In this document: in pieces, positions 35,411 to 64,000 of the stretch
Numbering within the stretch: the first letter of the stretch is position 1
Layout of the letters: each line of letters starts with the position of its first letter
DNA from: Nipponacmea schrenckii
Taxonomy: Eukaryota > Mollusca > Gastropoda > Lottiidae
DNA length: 64,000 bases
Direction: 5' to 3'
NCBI GenBank assembly: GCA_030562195.1
Contig: JAUJPP010000003.1
Span: 47,746,602 to 47,810,601 of the forward strand
The notes under the pieces: generated by a model
The model's database searches: none
What the model was told of the DNA's origin: nothing
What the model saw: only the letters and a program-made list of their open reading frames with translations
Position numbers and translations under genes: made by a program

Positions 35411-38400
35411 ATGGCGGACATCAATCGTGTAGGAACTCCTATGGATATTTGTGATGAAAGTTTAACAGAATCTCAAGGTATCATCGATCAAAGAAAGCGA
35501 GATCTGAGATCAAAACAAGGAAAACGTTCCCGTATCCTTTTATTTTTCATCCATGAATATTGGTAGTGTTTTAAGAACATCTCATGTTTTTGAAAGCAAA
35601 CTAAAACCTTTTTTTGAAGTTGAATTTAGCAATTTTAGCAATAAGGTGGGATATTAGGGATAACAGAGATTGTATACGGTAACCTTTTAATTGTATTATC
35701 AAGAACTTCAAGTTAATTACTCCATGATTACCGTTACCATTACCGTACTGTAAATACTGAGAGAACCATTATCAGATGTATCATCTGTATGTCAGATATT
35801 AAAGCAACTAGGCTAGAAGACTTTGTGTGAGAATACAGTCAGTGACAGCTACATAAGCTTTCTGGTGTGATGATTTAGAGAATTATATTGTTTTAAAGAA
35901 GAGTTTTGGTTATAAAACGTTCATTTTTTAATTTGCCACTCTATGTTTTCATTAGACTTTTTTTTTTTTTTTTGCAGTGTGTTCTATTGATCGTACTGCT
36001 TTGTTTTCGAAATGTTTTTTTTTTTCGAATTCTGGTCAGAGCGCTAAGCCAAAACTACACATGCCATGCACATTCTGTTAACATTTCTCCCGAAAATGGG
36101 GCAAGACTAAATCTGATGAATGTGATGAAAGGCCATTTTGACCTACCGGTACGGGAAATGACGTAGCGCCGTCTAACCTTTTTCTTTGTTTTTCAATTTG
36201 CGGCTTCATTTATTATCCGATTTTGATTTTTTTTTTAGGTACCTACATCGAACTTAGATTTAAAAGATAGCAATTTAAGAATTATACATTTCCCAACTTT
36301 GTCGCTGACATTTTGAATTTGGAATTCTTTGGACTTCTACTGTTTAATTTCGATCGATCTGAAAACTTATAGATATATAGGATATGGATTGCAAAGTATA
36401 ATTAATTTTCCAAATTTCAATATCACTTCTGGTTTTGATGTTATTTGCTTTTAAAGTTAAACTTTGCACTTCTGGAATAATGAAGATATTTGAAAAATTT
36501 CTTTTGCAATTAGCTACAATTGTCCATTGAATGATGCTAAATTAAGAAAATTCGAACTAGAAGTAACGGATCTTCCGCCATCTTGATACGACAAAATTTT
36601 GTAAAACTGAAATAAGTTCTCAGGCATAAGTCTAATTTGCATAATTTTAGAAACATCAATTGATTGCGCAAAAAAGTATGCGAAGGAATTTTTGAATTTC
36701 GATTTGACTCTTCTTTTATTTCCGGTTGAATTTTTTCAGTAATTGTCAAAAAAATAACCGGTCATATTTCGTGACCTTGACCTTTGGTGACCTTTTGACC
36801 TGAACAAAGGTTATTGCCCTTGACTAAATCTACCCAATGGTATGCTCACCTTGGTTGTCAGATGTTCATTTCCGGTTTCGCAGCCAATTGAAAGTCACAA
36901 ATTTTAACTTTATAGAGCTCTATCACTGACCTAATTTACATAGAACAGAATTTCTCACATATTCTTCTAACGCTTAATCTCATCTTTCCATTATTACATC
37001 ACATTTGGTATTTCAATCAAAATTGCATGTTTAAAAATTTGACAATTTTGCAATTTCTTCTATATTAACTGTACGTGTTTTTCTTTAAATTGAAATAGGA
37101 TCTCGGGGGATAATACAATTTGTGTTATTTTGATCGCCATTTGAATTGGTGTTTATTTCCTGTTGAGGGTGATGTAAATATTGAATATTTGGAACGAAAT
37201 TACAACCTTTAGTATTTTAAATTTTACCTCTTATGCAACAATAATATACAGTTGAGTGGAATAGTGGAACTCTATACAATATAAATTTAAAATGTTAACC
37301 TGTGCTATTTATGTGGTGTCTCATTGTATACCGTGGCGACTTAGGACAACTTAAACCATTAGTGACCTTTCGATTCGTATATATAGCTATCGACAATGTC
37401 TATCCAATGCTATATATATATTTTTTGTACCATTGATACTTTTGGATTCATCGCCATCTGAAAATTGTGAATATAATATATAAAACAATCCATTGGGTAT
37501 TATTCTCTGTGTTTGGGCGATATCAAAAATATGAATTTCGGCGATATCTTTTTGGAATAAACGACCCTCTATCCAATTTTTATTATGATTTTAACTTATT
37601 ATCTATCTTTATTGATGAATGAGGGATAAGGATGAGGAGGAGCAAAGAGGGGGAAGAGGGGGGTATGGGAGCGATTGTTAAGAAATAAAAATCTATTTAT
37701 AATGCACATTTTTTAAAAAATAAATCCTTTCTGTCTTTTGCTTAACGAACAAATCCCTGGATGCAACGTACTGCTTCAATGCTGTTAGGCATACAGCTCT
37801 AGTTTTTTTTTTTTCGGGAAGCTCCCTAGCTCAACTCGAAAATGGTATTGAAATTTGGTTTGAAAAATGCGATAAGAAACGTACTGGAATAGAAAATAAA
37901 TATTTATAACTAAAATTTTTATGCATTGGAAGTGAGTACTTGCATAATAATAATTGAATAATTGCATAACTTTGTTGTTAATTATCCGATCACTTTGAAA
38001 ATTACAGAATATAGAAAAACTTCCTACCACTGGTTTTTGCATGAGAACTTTCAGTTTTTCAGAACCACGTTGGGTGACTCAACCTTATGTGTATGTAAGA
38101 AATGAGTATAAAAGTTATACATATAAACTATCAGGCATAATTAGAACCCAATTAGAAACTTTAAGTGTTATCACAGAATGGTGACATTTAGCAAAATTTT
38201 AATTAGTATGCTAATTTTTCTCTGATTTGTACAATTTAAAGTAATCTAAAGTATGTTGGGAACAGAATTTTCATTTTCAAATTTAAATTTTTTTTAAGCC
38301 TGATTGATTTTTAAAAAAAATTAAAAGGCTATATCAAATGACCTTGACCTTCAATGACCCTGAATTTTTACAAGTAGAATGTTCTTGACATTAGCTATCC

Positions 38401-41400
38401 ACACATAGGCCTATAATGGTCGAACCTGAGCTTGATCAACAAAATTTTTCTAAGTGATATGCACAGTTTTCAATAATAACAGAATTGATCTTAACCTTAT
38501 CAGCTTTTTTAATTGGTACAATTGATGATGTAAGTGTAAAGATCAGTAAACTAGATAGACAACTTCAGAAATATACAGAGTTGGTTTGTGAAAGTCAAAG
38601 TTCAAACTATAGTACCACAACACAAGATGAGTTACCAGTTACAAGCAGAGAAAGGGATCGCTATCTCAAAAGAGGTCTTTAAAGTTTTGTAAATTATTTA
38701 TTCAATTAAATACAGTAAACTTATACATGTATAATTTTTTAGTGTCGGTTGAATGTTTAACTCTAAAAAGATAAATGATTTTTAAATGTCTATAAGCATA
38801 TTATCTCTACTGCTGATGAAACAACTTTTTGTCAAAGAAGGTTGAAATTCGGATTGCCATAGGACTATGGATACAGATTCATTTGTCATCTTGTGATTGT
38901 GATTATTGTTATTTATTTTTAAGATAAAGAAAATAAAGAGGTTTTAAAGTTTGCTGGGTATTATACTCTGAAATCCTGTAAGTATTGATAGAAGTTAATA
39001 TAAGATGTACTTGCAGCTTTTTTATTTTATTTTGCATGTTCCTGTTGAGAAAATTACTTTTATTAACTCTCATTTCATTTAAATAATTAATAATTTAATT
39101 TCTATTTTCAGCTTTTGTACCAGGATTAAGTACAAGAACTAAAAATATCTCCAAGATCAGTATGAATCCCAGTAAAATGTCTTCAGTAAGTATACATAAA
39201 GATATAGTATAACTATGGAATGAAGAAAGTAAATCATATTTCAATTATATGACTTCAAAATCTATTGATGATGTGATCTTTTTTGTCAGTCAAAAGTGCA
39301 AAACTCATAGACTGTGACAGTGTCTGATTTCTTAAAGTAAAAAAATAGAATAGTTGATTCAGGTTTAAATCTTTCTGTATTATGTGTTAGTCGTGTAACA
39401 GACATTATTGTATTTCTGGTAGAATAGACATTCATATTCAAAACATGCTTAAGTTTAAACTAATATTATTATATCTTACACACTTTATTCAATCATTTTA
39501 TTTACAGATGAAAAGTAAGGACTCCGGAAAACCAAAGTTTGTTGAAGTGAGTATACTATTATAACTTCTTAGTTTACATTATTGTTATAGCTATTGTACT
39601 CTGATGATATATTTTCTTAAGTGAATCACATGGTTTCTTATGCTGAATATTTAAATTTCAAATCTAATTGTATAATTTCAATAAGAAACTTGCCATAATA
39701 TTAAGCACTCAAAACTTAGCTTGTCTAATATAAATACTATGGGTCATTTAGGTAGTATTTTTGACAAGCAAAGACTGCAAGGTACAATTACTGAGATGGT
39801 TCTCCTCAGGACAAAACTAAATTTAGCTTACCTCTCTCCCTACCTCACCATTTTCTTATGATTTTAATTTCAGCTTCAACAATATCCTGGGTATGATCAA
39901 AATGAAATAACACCATTGCCGTGTGATATAGACCCAATAGATATGTTGAGTATTGTAGCTCAGGCTAGTATGGATCTACATAAAAAGGTAGGGATTTATT
40001 CTGCTTTAATAGTAAAGGAATTATTGCCATATGTAATAGAGATTTAGTGAAGTAAATGATATCAATATTAAGTTGTTTAAAATAAAATAGATAACAGAGA
40101 TCCAGATTCTGTCATCTTACAATAATAAAAGAATATATAATTTCATATTTCAGCCAAGATATCGTCCTGAATTTGAAAGATTATTTTACTCCAGAATGTC
40201 ACAAGCTATATTACAGGTACAGTATTGTTACTAAAGATTGAACATGTAAATTGCTTAAACCCATTTGAATTTCCAGTCTTTCGATAACACACACAAAACT
40301 ATAAAGAAAATGAATGTTGGCTGTACAAAGGGCTGTTCAGTGAATGTTAAAACAATATTATGATAGTATTATGGTTGATAATGAAACCTTGCTGGAGTCC
40401 AAAGTAGAACTATGGTTGCCTTTTGAAGGAGATGGTGGCTATATTTAGACTGCAATTCATCCTGACTAAACATTTCCCACTATAAGTTTTTTTTTTTTAC
40501 CTTGTACATTTTAACAATTACTCTGGTATAAATTAGCTGTAATAAATGTTATTTATTGAATGTTTGTAGGATATATTTTGGTATTTTTTCCTTGAGAAAT
40601 ATCAACCAGGATGTGCTGCTCAACCAAAGTTATTTAACAGAATATCTCATAATTATGTTAAATTACTGATTTATTGTAAGATAAAGGTTTATAAAGAAAC
40701 TTTCTTTAAGGTGAGCTATTATTTAGTAATAAATTTGAACCGGGATGCTTTCTTTAAGGTGAGCAATTATTTAGTAATAAATTTGAACCCAGATGTCAAA
40801 TGACCAAGAAATGATGGTATTATGAATTGTCAAGTAAGGTAAATTAGCATGGCCATAACTACATGAAATGCCTATATAATATATAATTTCCATCTGATAT
40901 TTCAGGATTACCCAATGTTAATAGCACAAGCAATCTATGTTTCATTTTGTCATGCTTTTCAAGATTCTTATCGCCAGTTTGGTGAAGGTTTTAAAGATGA
41001 ACTCGTAAATTTACTGTCAGAATGGATGGCAGGTATGACAGTTATAGATTTATTCAATATTCACAGCCTGATAAGACAATGTTTGCTTAATGCTACACAG
41101 TTACAAAGTTAAAATTATAGAGGCTTAAACATGAAACAGGTTGAGGTTTAGAATTAGGGTTGAAACAATGTTGTCTTGTTCAAGATGATGGGGAAAAAAG
41201 TTATGGAGTCACAATACTCATGAATTGAGTATCTCATCTTCACTGGGTAAAACAATAGAATGCAAAACTTGAATTTTTTTTTTCAAGGTATAAGATTAGC
41301 CCCCAGATCGTGGACCAGCTGGAATTTTGATAAACTTGATCCACCAAACATAAAATCTAGAGATGAGATGCTATCACAGAATAAAAAAAAATGTATGTGT

Positions 41401-43686
41401 ATTGTTCTTTTACTTACACTAATTTCTCTCTAAGAATACCGGTAGCTAGTTTATAATCACAATAAATTTTTTTTTAAAGTTACATGTACATTCAACTTGT
41501 CACTTTGTTAAGAGTCAACAAGTCTGGAGGTTCTTCCTTTACTAAGATTACTTTGATTATCTTGATGAATTTTTTAATAAAATGTCAATTATTTGCAGCT
41601 GCACCAGCCCTGAACTTAGATTATCTAGATAGTTTAATCTCCCGTCATACCAGTCATGGTGGCTCAGTTACCTCCCTTAGCCAGTCTGGATCGAAATCTT
41701 CCTTATCCTGGATCAATAAGCACAATCGTAACCAACGTTCAACAAATCGTGGTAGTCACATTAGTAACAGACAGGAATCACCGTCTCCTAATGGTGATAC
41801 CAGCAAGGTTATTGATTCCGTTGCTAAAGCCCAAATTTCTGCTCGAAAATCTCTGAACCATCAAAAATCAACAAATGAATTGAGGAAAAATAACGAAACA
41901 TTGACACCCATTCGAGAGATTGAGGGAGATGAAAATGCAGAGAAAATTGTAATGTCTAGATTATCTTCAGATCTTTTGAAAGAATTAGACAGTCGACATG
42001 TTATAGAGGTAATAAATAGATCGTGTTTGAATAACTATTTTGCTCCTTTCATCTTATTTCTTTTAAAATTCAAATTAATATTCTTTAACTCTGGTTCTGA
42101 TAAAGAAATTATTGTGAACACATAAAACAGAAGTAACTGGCTTAAGTTTGGATTGATTATTCTTGCCATCATTAATTATAACATTATAATTAATAATCAC
42201 AGAAATATCTGTAAAATGAAGCTGTAAAATCCATCACTCCAGCATGTATTTCAAGTTTAAATGCATATAGATATATTGACAGTCCAGGCTGGTCTACGAT
42301 ATAATACAATGGGGTCAAAATCAAAGTTTATTACAAATTTATATTTTTCAGTCACATCCAGCATGTAAAGGACCAGATTTTATTAAAGCTTCATTCAATA
42401 TATTTGGTCAGAGTCCGCTGGTGACTCATTTTTTGAGAATGAAACAACTGTCCACTAAAAGTGGTTATAATGTACGTGTACAGAGAACAGAGTTGGAGAA
42501 TCTTCCTTCATATCCTTTTGACAGTTTATATTTTTAGTTCTAAATCTATCTGGGTTTTGTCAGCTTCTGGCCTTTGTCTTGAGGATCAATTCATTCTAAA
42601 AGAGCCTCTTCTGATGCATTTTATTATATGTATCCGAAAGAATGAATATTAGTTAGTACTTTGTATATTTTCATAAACAATTAAGAAAACTGAAAATCAA
42701 TACATGTCAGAAAAATATTTTTTATTAGTGCTTCATTAATCTGTAATTCATTATCTTGTTTTAAAAAGACTAATAAAAAAAACCCTGTCCAATAAAAAAT
42801 TGAATTCCTTAACCACTATTTACCCTAGATGAACCAACTTATAGAGATGTTATACATGAATCATTTAAAAATATTAAAGATATTGAACGTAAATTTAAAG
42901 AGTAAGTATGATCTTTATTCTTGTTTAATAATTAAGCTATATAATTTATGGTAAGAAAAGAGAAACCACAAACAAGAAAACAGAAGTTCTGGTATAGTTT
43001 GATAGTTTATAGGACATTGATTCTAAACCAGTATTACTTGAAGAGCATATTGTCATATATAACATTACAGTACAAGCTGGTTTCATTATTTGTAAATATT
43101 TTGAATAAGCTGTAGTTTGACATGTCACATTATTACTGGATAAATTACATAATGATGAAAATATCTCAATATGTTATTTAGGATAAGTTTAGGTCATGGC
43201 TTCTCTCTATTTTAGAATGTATAATAAAAATCTGAAAGAAAGCGCAATATATGTTCGTCAACAACAAAGAATAGTTCGACAACATGAAAAGAGAGAAGCT
43301 GTTTTGATGACGAAACCGAAAGAAGTAAAAAGATTAAGTAATCTTATAATACTTGAACAAAAAGTAAGTAGATTTCTATAATATATTGAGAATTATACCA
43401 GGTTTCAAAAATTATATAGGATTATATCAGGTTTTAAATATTATATAGGATTTTATACCAGGTTTTGAAAATAATATAGGATTATACCAGGTTTCAAAAA
43501 TAATCATTAACAAAAGTCAAAATAGCATAGATATATTTTTCATTATATACTTTTTGCAAACCTTTGCCTAATTTGTTATTTTAAAACGTCTACAACACTG
43601 TTAATTTCTGTATTTTTCAGAAAGATGAAGACTCTATTTCTGCTGGGGCTGATGCTGCCATAGAAGCAGCTTTACTTGCTGACTAA
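35411..43686 (+). CDS. FAM227-family protein with FWWh domain
   Basis: Function in the cell is not established; the family is linked to ciliated tissues in vertebrates. Fourteen exons: 35411-about 35531, 38504-38674, 39112-39185, 39508-39546, 39874-39987, 40154-40216, 40570-40710, 40906-41032, 41288-41392, 41599-42008, 42352-about 42523, 42829-42901, 43216-43363, 43621-43686; about 605 aa. The FWWh signature DIFWYFFLEKYQP with LFNRISHNYVKLL lies in exon 7. Exon 8 is helical. Exon 10 is Ser/Asn-rich and low complexity. Exon 13 is a basic coiled coil (YVRQQQRIVRQHEKRE). Phases agree at every junction. The exon 1 donor (GTATCC at 35532, or GTTCCC at 35526) and the exon 11 donor (GTTTAT) are weak and uncertain. 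I cannot tell FAM227A from FAM227B. Confidence 0.85.
36772..36801 (+). promoter_or_regulatory. Cluster of four TGACCT nuclear-receptor half-sites
   Basis: TGACCT occurs at 36772-36777, 36778-36783, 36788-36793 and 36796-36801, as direct repeats with spacers 0, 4 and 2. A related pair with the same zero spacing and a TGACCC four bases on lies at 38339-38360. Both are in FAM227 intron 1, next to repeat-like text (TTATTGCCCTTGACTAAA), so they probably come from a dispersed repeat. Binding is not shown. Confidence 0.4.
40701..40796 (+). repeat. 48-bp tandem duplication spanning a FAM227 splice donor
   Basis: Two near-identical 48-bp copies (40701-40748 and 40749-40796) each contain TTTCTTTAAG|GTGAGC. 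The first donor follows base 40710 and the second follows 40758. The 48 added bases hold no stop codon and would add 16 residues (VSYYLVINLNRDAFFK) in frame if the second donor were used. Confidence 0.9.
43388..43505 (+). repeat. Minisatellite of about 35-bp units in a FAM227 intron
   Basis: Three to four degenerate copies of a unit like ATTATACCAGGTTTCAAAA followed by ATTATATAGG follow the donor of exon 43216-43363. Confidence 0.8.
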
Positions 43687-43906
43687 AGAACTGGTTAATA
43701 TTAATGTTGTGAAATCAATGCTTATGGTCCATCTACTGATAGTGGTCTTACTAGGATATTGTGCACATATAAATATCATGATAAAAGTGAATAATCCACT
43801 ATATTCTTAGGTGCATACTGTTTGTTCAACTGTGCATAATAATATTGTTTGAATTGAATATGTGTGGTATTCTTATAACAACTATGTTAAAGTAAGCATT
43901 GTTATC

Positions 43907-43912
43907 AATAAA
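43907..43912 (+). terminator. Probable FAM227 poly(A) signal
   Basis: AATAAA lies 221 bp after the FAM227 TAA and is the first canonical hexamer downstream. Confidence 0.6.
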
Positions 43913-46573
43913 ACTACAGTTGGTCTGTGTTATTTATTTACATTTATTATATCAATAGTGTTTGTGTACATCAGGTTTGGGACCAATTTTTGTTCAATTA
44001 GATATTATGTAAGTATGAATATGTTAACTGTGATAATATTTATATTAAATTATTACCAATATAAACATTTCTTATATGATAATTAACAGAACGACTTCCC
44101 ACTAGAAATGTAACTGACAATCTGCACTATATATTTCTCTATATGAAACTACGTATTTCTTTCAGACAATTACGGTAAACATTTTAAATCAAATGAAATA
44201 CGAAGTCTTTTTTCCTGTAGTCAAGCTCAATAACTTTAAAACCTTTCAACGAAATATTAGAAAATTCAAACTTAAAATAAACAATCTTGACATCAAATTC
44301 AACTTTTCGTGTTGAACTTCATCATGGAAGAGACAAACTACAAGTTAAAGGGTATACAAGGATGGCAATCGATGTCTAGTTTTATATACAGGTTGAGAAT
44401 ACATCAAATGACTGTACTACTAGTGATTGTGATGCCATCAAAAAGTCTTCTGTGATTGGTTATTGCTGTCTTCTTTTTCTTTATGGAATTACCAATAATA
44501 ATAATGTGGGCAAATAAAGACTTCAAATCAAATTGAAAATGGTTGTGATCTAAGTTATGTATGATTATTTCCATGTGAGAACCATACGTAGATTTTTATT
44601 AAAAACTGTGTAAAAATTTTTCCCAGGAGAAGTTGCCACATTTTGAATTCAGCCTTGTCCCCTGTCGCCTTCACTCCCCCCTTCCTCCATTAAATCAGTC
44701 TAACCACAGTTTCCTTATAATACACTACATTTGTTTATTTGAAAAGCATAAAATAGTAAGAATGAAGTTTCAATCATGATTCCATCAGTTTTTGTCATTG
44801 TAAAAAATAAATGAAACAAGTTATAAAATATATACCTGTTTAATAGTACAACCAATTATATGGGGTGTGAGATCATAACACAGCGAAAAGAGATTGAAAC
44901 AAAATGTAAATAAAACATGAATTACATAATTTGTTTGATTATTATTGTGAGAAAATGATTCATTAAAGCAAAGGTACATGAAAAAGAATTATAAGACTTG
45001 TGCTATGGTTTTAAAGTAGTCGGCCTCAAACTTACAGTGAAGAAATGGAGAAAAATACACAATAAAAAATAAAGCTTCAGAATAAAATGAGTTAAAAGCA
45101 TATCACAGAATATATTTTGGTCAACTATGGTGAATCTGAAGAGAAAGAAACCTGTAGCCAAAAGTATTGGGTGGTGGACCACAAAATATTTCCATGATGT
45201 ATTGGGGTATAATTTCCATAAAGCATTTTAAAAAATGTATAAAAAAAAATAATGCATCAAAGTGATAAAATATGAACAACCTGTCAATTAGCCAATTTGA
45301 CTTGTGCGGTAAAAAAGGATAATCAGCAACCCTTGTTAAATAAAACATAAAATATGATTTGTATATACAATAAATTTATCCCACTAGAATAAAATATTTT
45401 CCCCCAATATATTATATATGCCTATATACTATACATTTAAAAATCTTATTAACAATATTTCAAAAGCAATTGATACAAGATCTTTAAGGAAGAAGAACAC
45501 ACGTTTTTCCCTGCTGTTTAAAATAGCTGATCTAAATCGCTTGTTTTTCGTAAATGCCTATCAGATGAAGATACCTTGGACATCAGACATATATTTCAAG
45601 ACAAGTAAATAATATTATTTTTTATCAGAAAATTCAATGGTTTCCACTTATAAAATTTTAATTATTTTTCATATACAGTCTAATAAACACTAAGTATGAA
45701 TGAACAATTCAATGATGCCCTATCTATAAATTTGTCAACTTTTGGACCTCAGATCAGAACTCATATTACATAGTAATAAAAATAAAATTTAAAAATACAT
45801 CCTTGACAAATGACAGCAGTTAGAATACAATGATGATTCCATGTTGTTAACCCATAGTGCTTGCATAGGTCTTTAATAAATGGCGAGGTTGATCCATCTA
45901 AAAGTAGAGAGAAAACAGAATGTGAGAGTTGTCTAAATACTTGTGAACAGAGAACATTGTCAGTTTCAGAATCTGACTTCCAGTTCACCTACAATTCAAC
46001 AAAGTTTAACTTATAGTCAATTCTTATATGCAGTTTTAAATATGATGTTACATATTGCTATAAACTAAAAATAGAAATGACACCTTAGAAATAAAATAAA
46101 GTTGGTGGGATATGTTTTTGTTGAACTGGCAAGGAGAACTGTAATTGTCATATGTAATACAGAAATTGAGCTCTCTCAGCTTCTACAAGAATATTTCCTA
46201 CAACAATCAACTTGACTACTTTTTTATTTATAGAATAAATTACATAAATTATTTTTTCTATTGCCTATAAAGAATGTTGGTAAATTTATTCAAAATATAA
46301 GAAATAATACTGCAAATTCTTCAAATGCTTGCAATAAGCAGGGTTAAGCAGTTAGGCAATGCAAGAAAGCAACATAAAGAAGAAAATTCATGAATGTTAA
46401 TTAAATTAATCACTATAATTAAAGACTTTGAAATATTCAGTATAAAATACAGAATGTTAAAGACATATTTACAAAAAAATCACTACTGGATGTCCAGAAG
46501 TCTAAAAAAGAAGCTATAAAATTTCTAAAACTGACACAAGATACGATTATCTTACATTGCAAATCTTCTTTTT
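43913..46573. other. Convergent 3' region between FAM227 and GFPT1
   Basis: The right part should be GFPT1 3' UTR; minus-strand AATAAA-like hexamers occur near 46221. At about 44200-44530 a weak text (CAATAACTTTAAAACC ... AATGTGGGCAAATAAAGAC) looks like a decayed pearl-like copy. No gene was recognised; the open frames lack support. Confidence 0.45.
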
Positions 46574-63860
<17,287 letters not shown>

Positions 63861-64000
63861 CTAAAAATATGGATAAGTTTGGCAATGAAAATCATAAAGA
63901 GTCTTAAATCAACTGGTTCAAAACAAAAAGGAACCAGCTTGAACCAAGAGTTACTAAAAATGGTTCACAATCATTTGTGTAGTTTTAAATTATTCAATGA

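Overview
This is a 64 kb piece of an AT-rich animal nuclear genome. All genes are split into short exons by GT-AG introns. No bacterial operon, CRISPR array, or rRNA or tRNA gene was found. The interspersed repeats are about 160-bp tandem cores followed by (GGAC/ACGG)n and a TACGCCCAC...GTGGGCGTA hairpin. They resemble the 'pearl'/Helitron-like repeats known from molluscs, so a mollusc, or at least a lophotrochozoan, is the likeliest source. That is an inference from repeat style and protein similarity, not a species call.

Layout. (1) 1441-22643, minus: a complete secreted ADAMTS metalloprotease of 28 coding exons and about 1379 residues, with ten thrombospondin repeats, a PLAC domain and an Arg-rich tail. 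Its introns hold pearl-like repeats, a MITE-like element and a tRNA-derived SINE. (2) 24944-27355, minus: complete LRPAP1/RAP, an ER chaperone of LDL-receptor family proteins, ending in HTEL. (3) 28250-29170, plus: FADD, the DED plus death-domain adaptor, 194 aa. (4) 29548-31559, plus: RPP21, an RNase P protein subunit, 124 aa. (5) 34294-35127, minus: MSRB1, a methionine-R-sulfoxide reductase with an in-frame TGA at the selenocysteine position, plus a candidate SECIS in its long 3' UTR. (6) 35411-43686, plus: a FAM227-family FWWh-domain protein, about 605 aa, divergent from MSRB1 across 283 bp. (7) 46574-63860, minus: GFPT1, the rate-limiting hexosamine-pathway enzyme. It is 5'-truncated by the window edge and carries two alternative copies of its penultimate exon.

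The genes do not form one pathway; this is ordinary euchromatic gene neighbourhood. The most notable points are the mutually-exclusive-type exon pair in GFPT1, the selenoprotein MSRB1 with its SECIS candidate, a tandemly duplicated splice donor in FAM227 that keeps the reading frame open, a two-exon TSR duplication in the ADAMTS, and a pearl-like element ending about 11 bp from a GFPT1 splice donor. Exon boundaries were read by eye from splice sites, phase continuity and family similarity; no alignment or RNA evidence was available.
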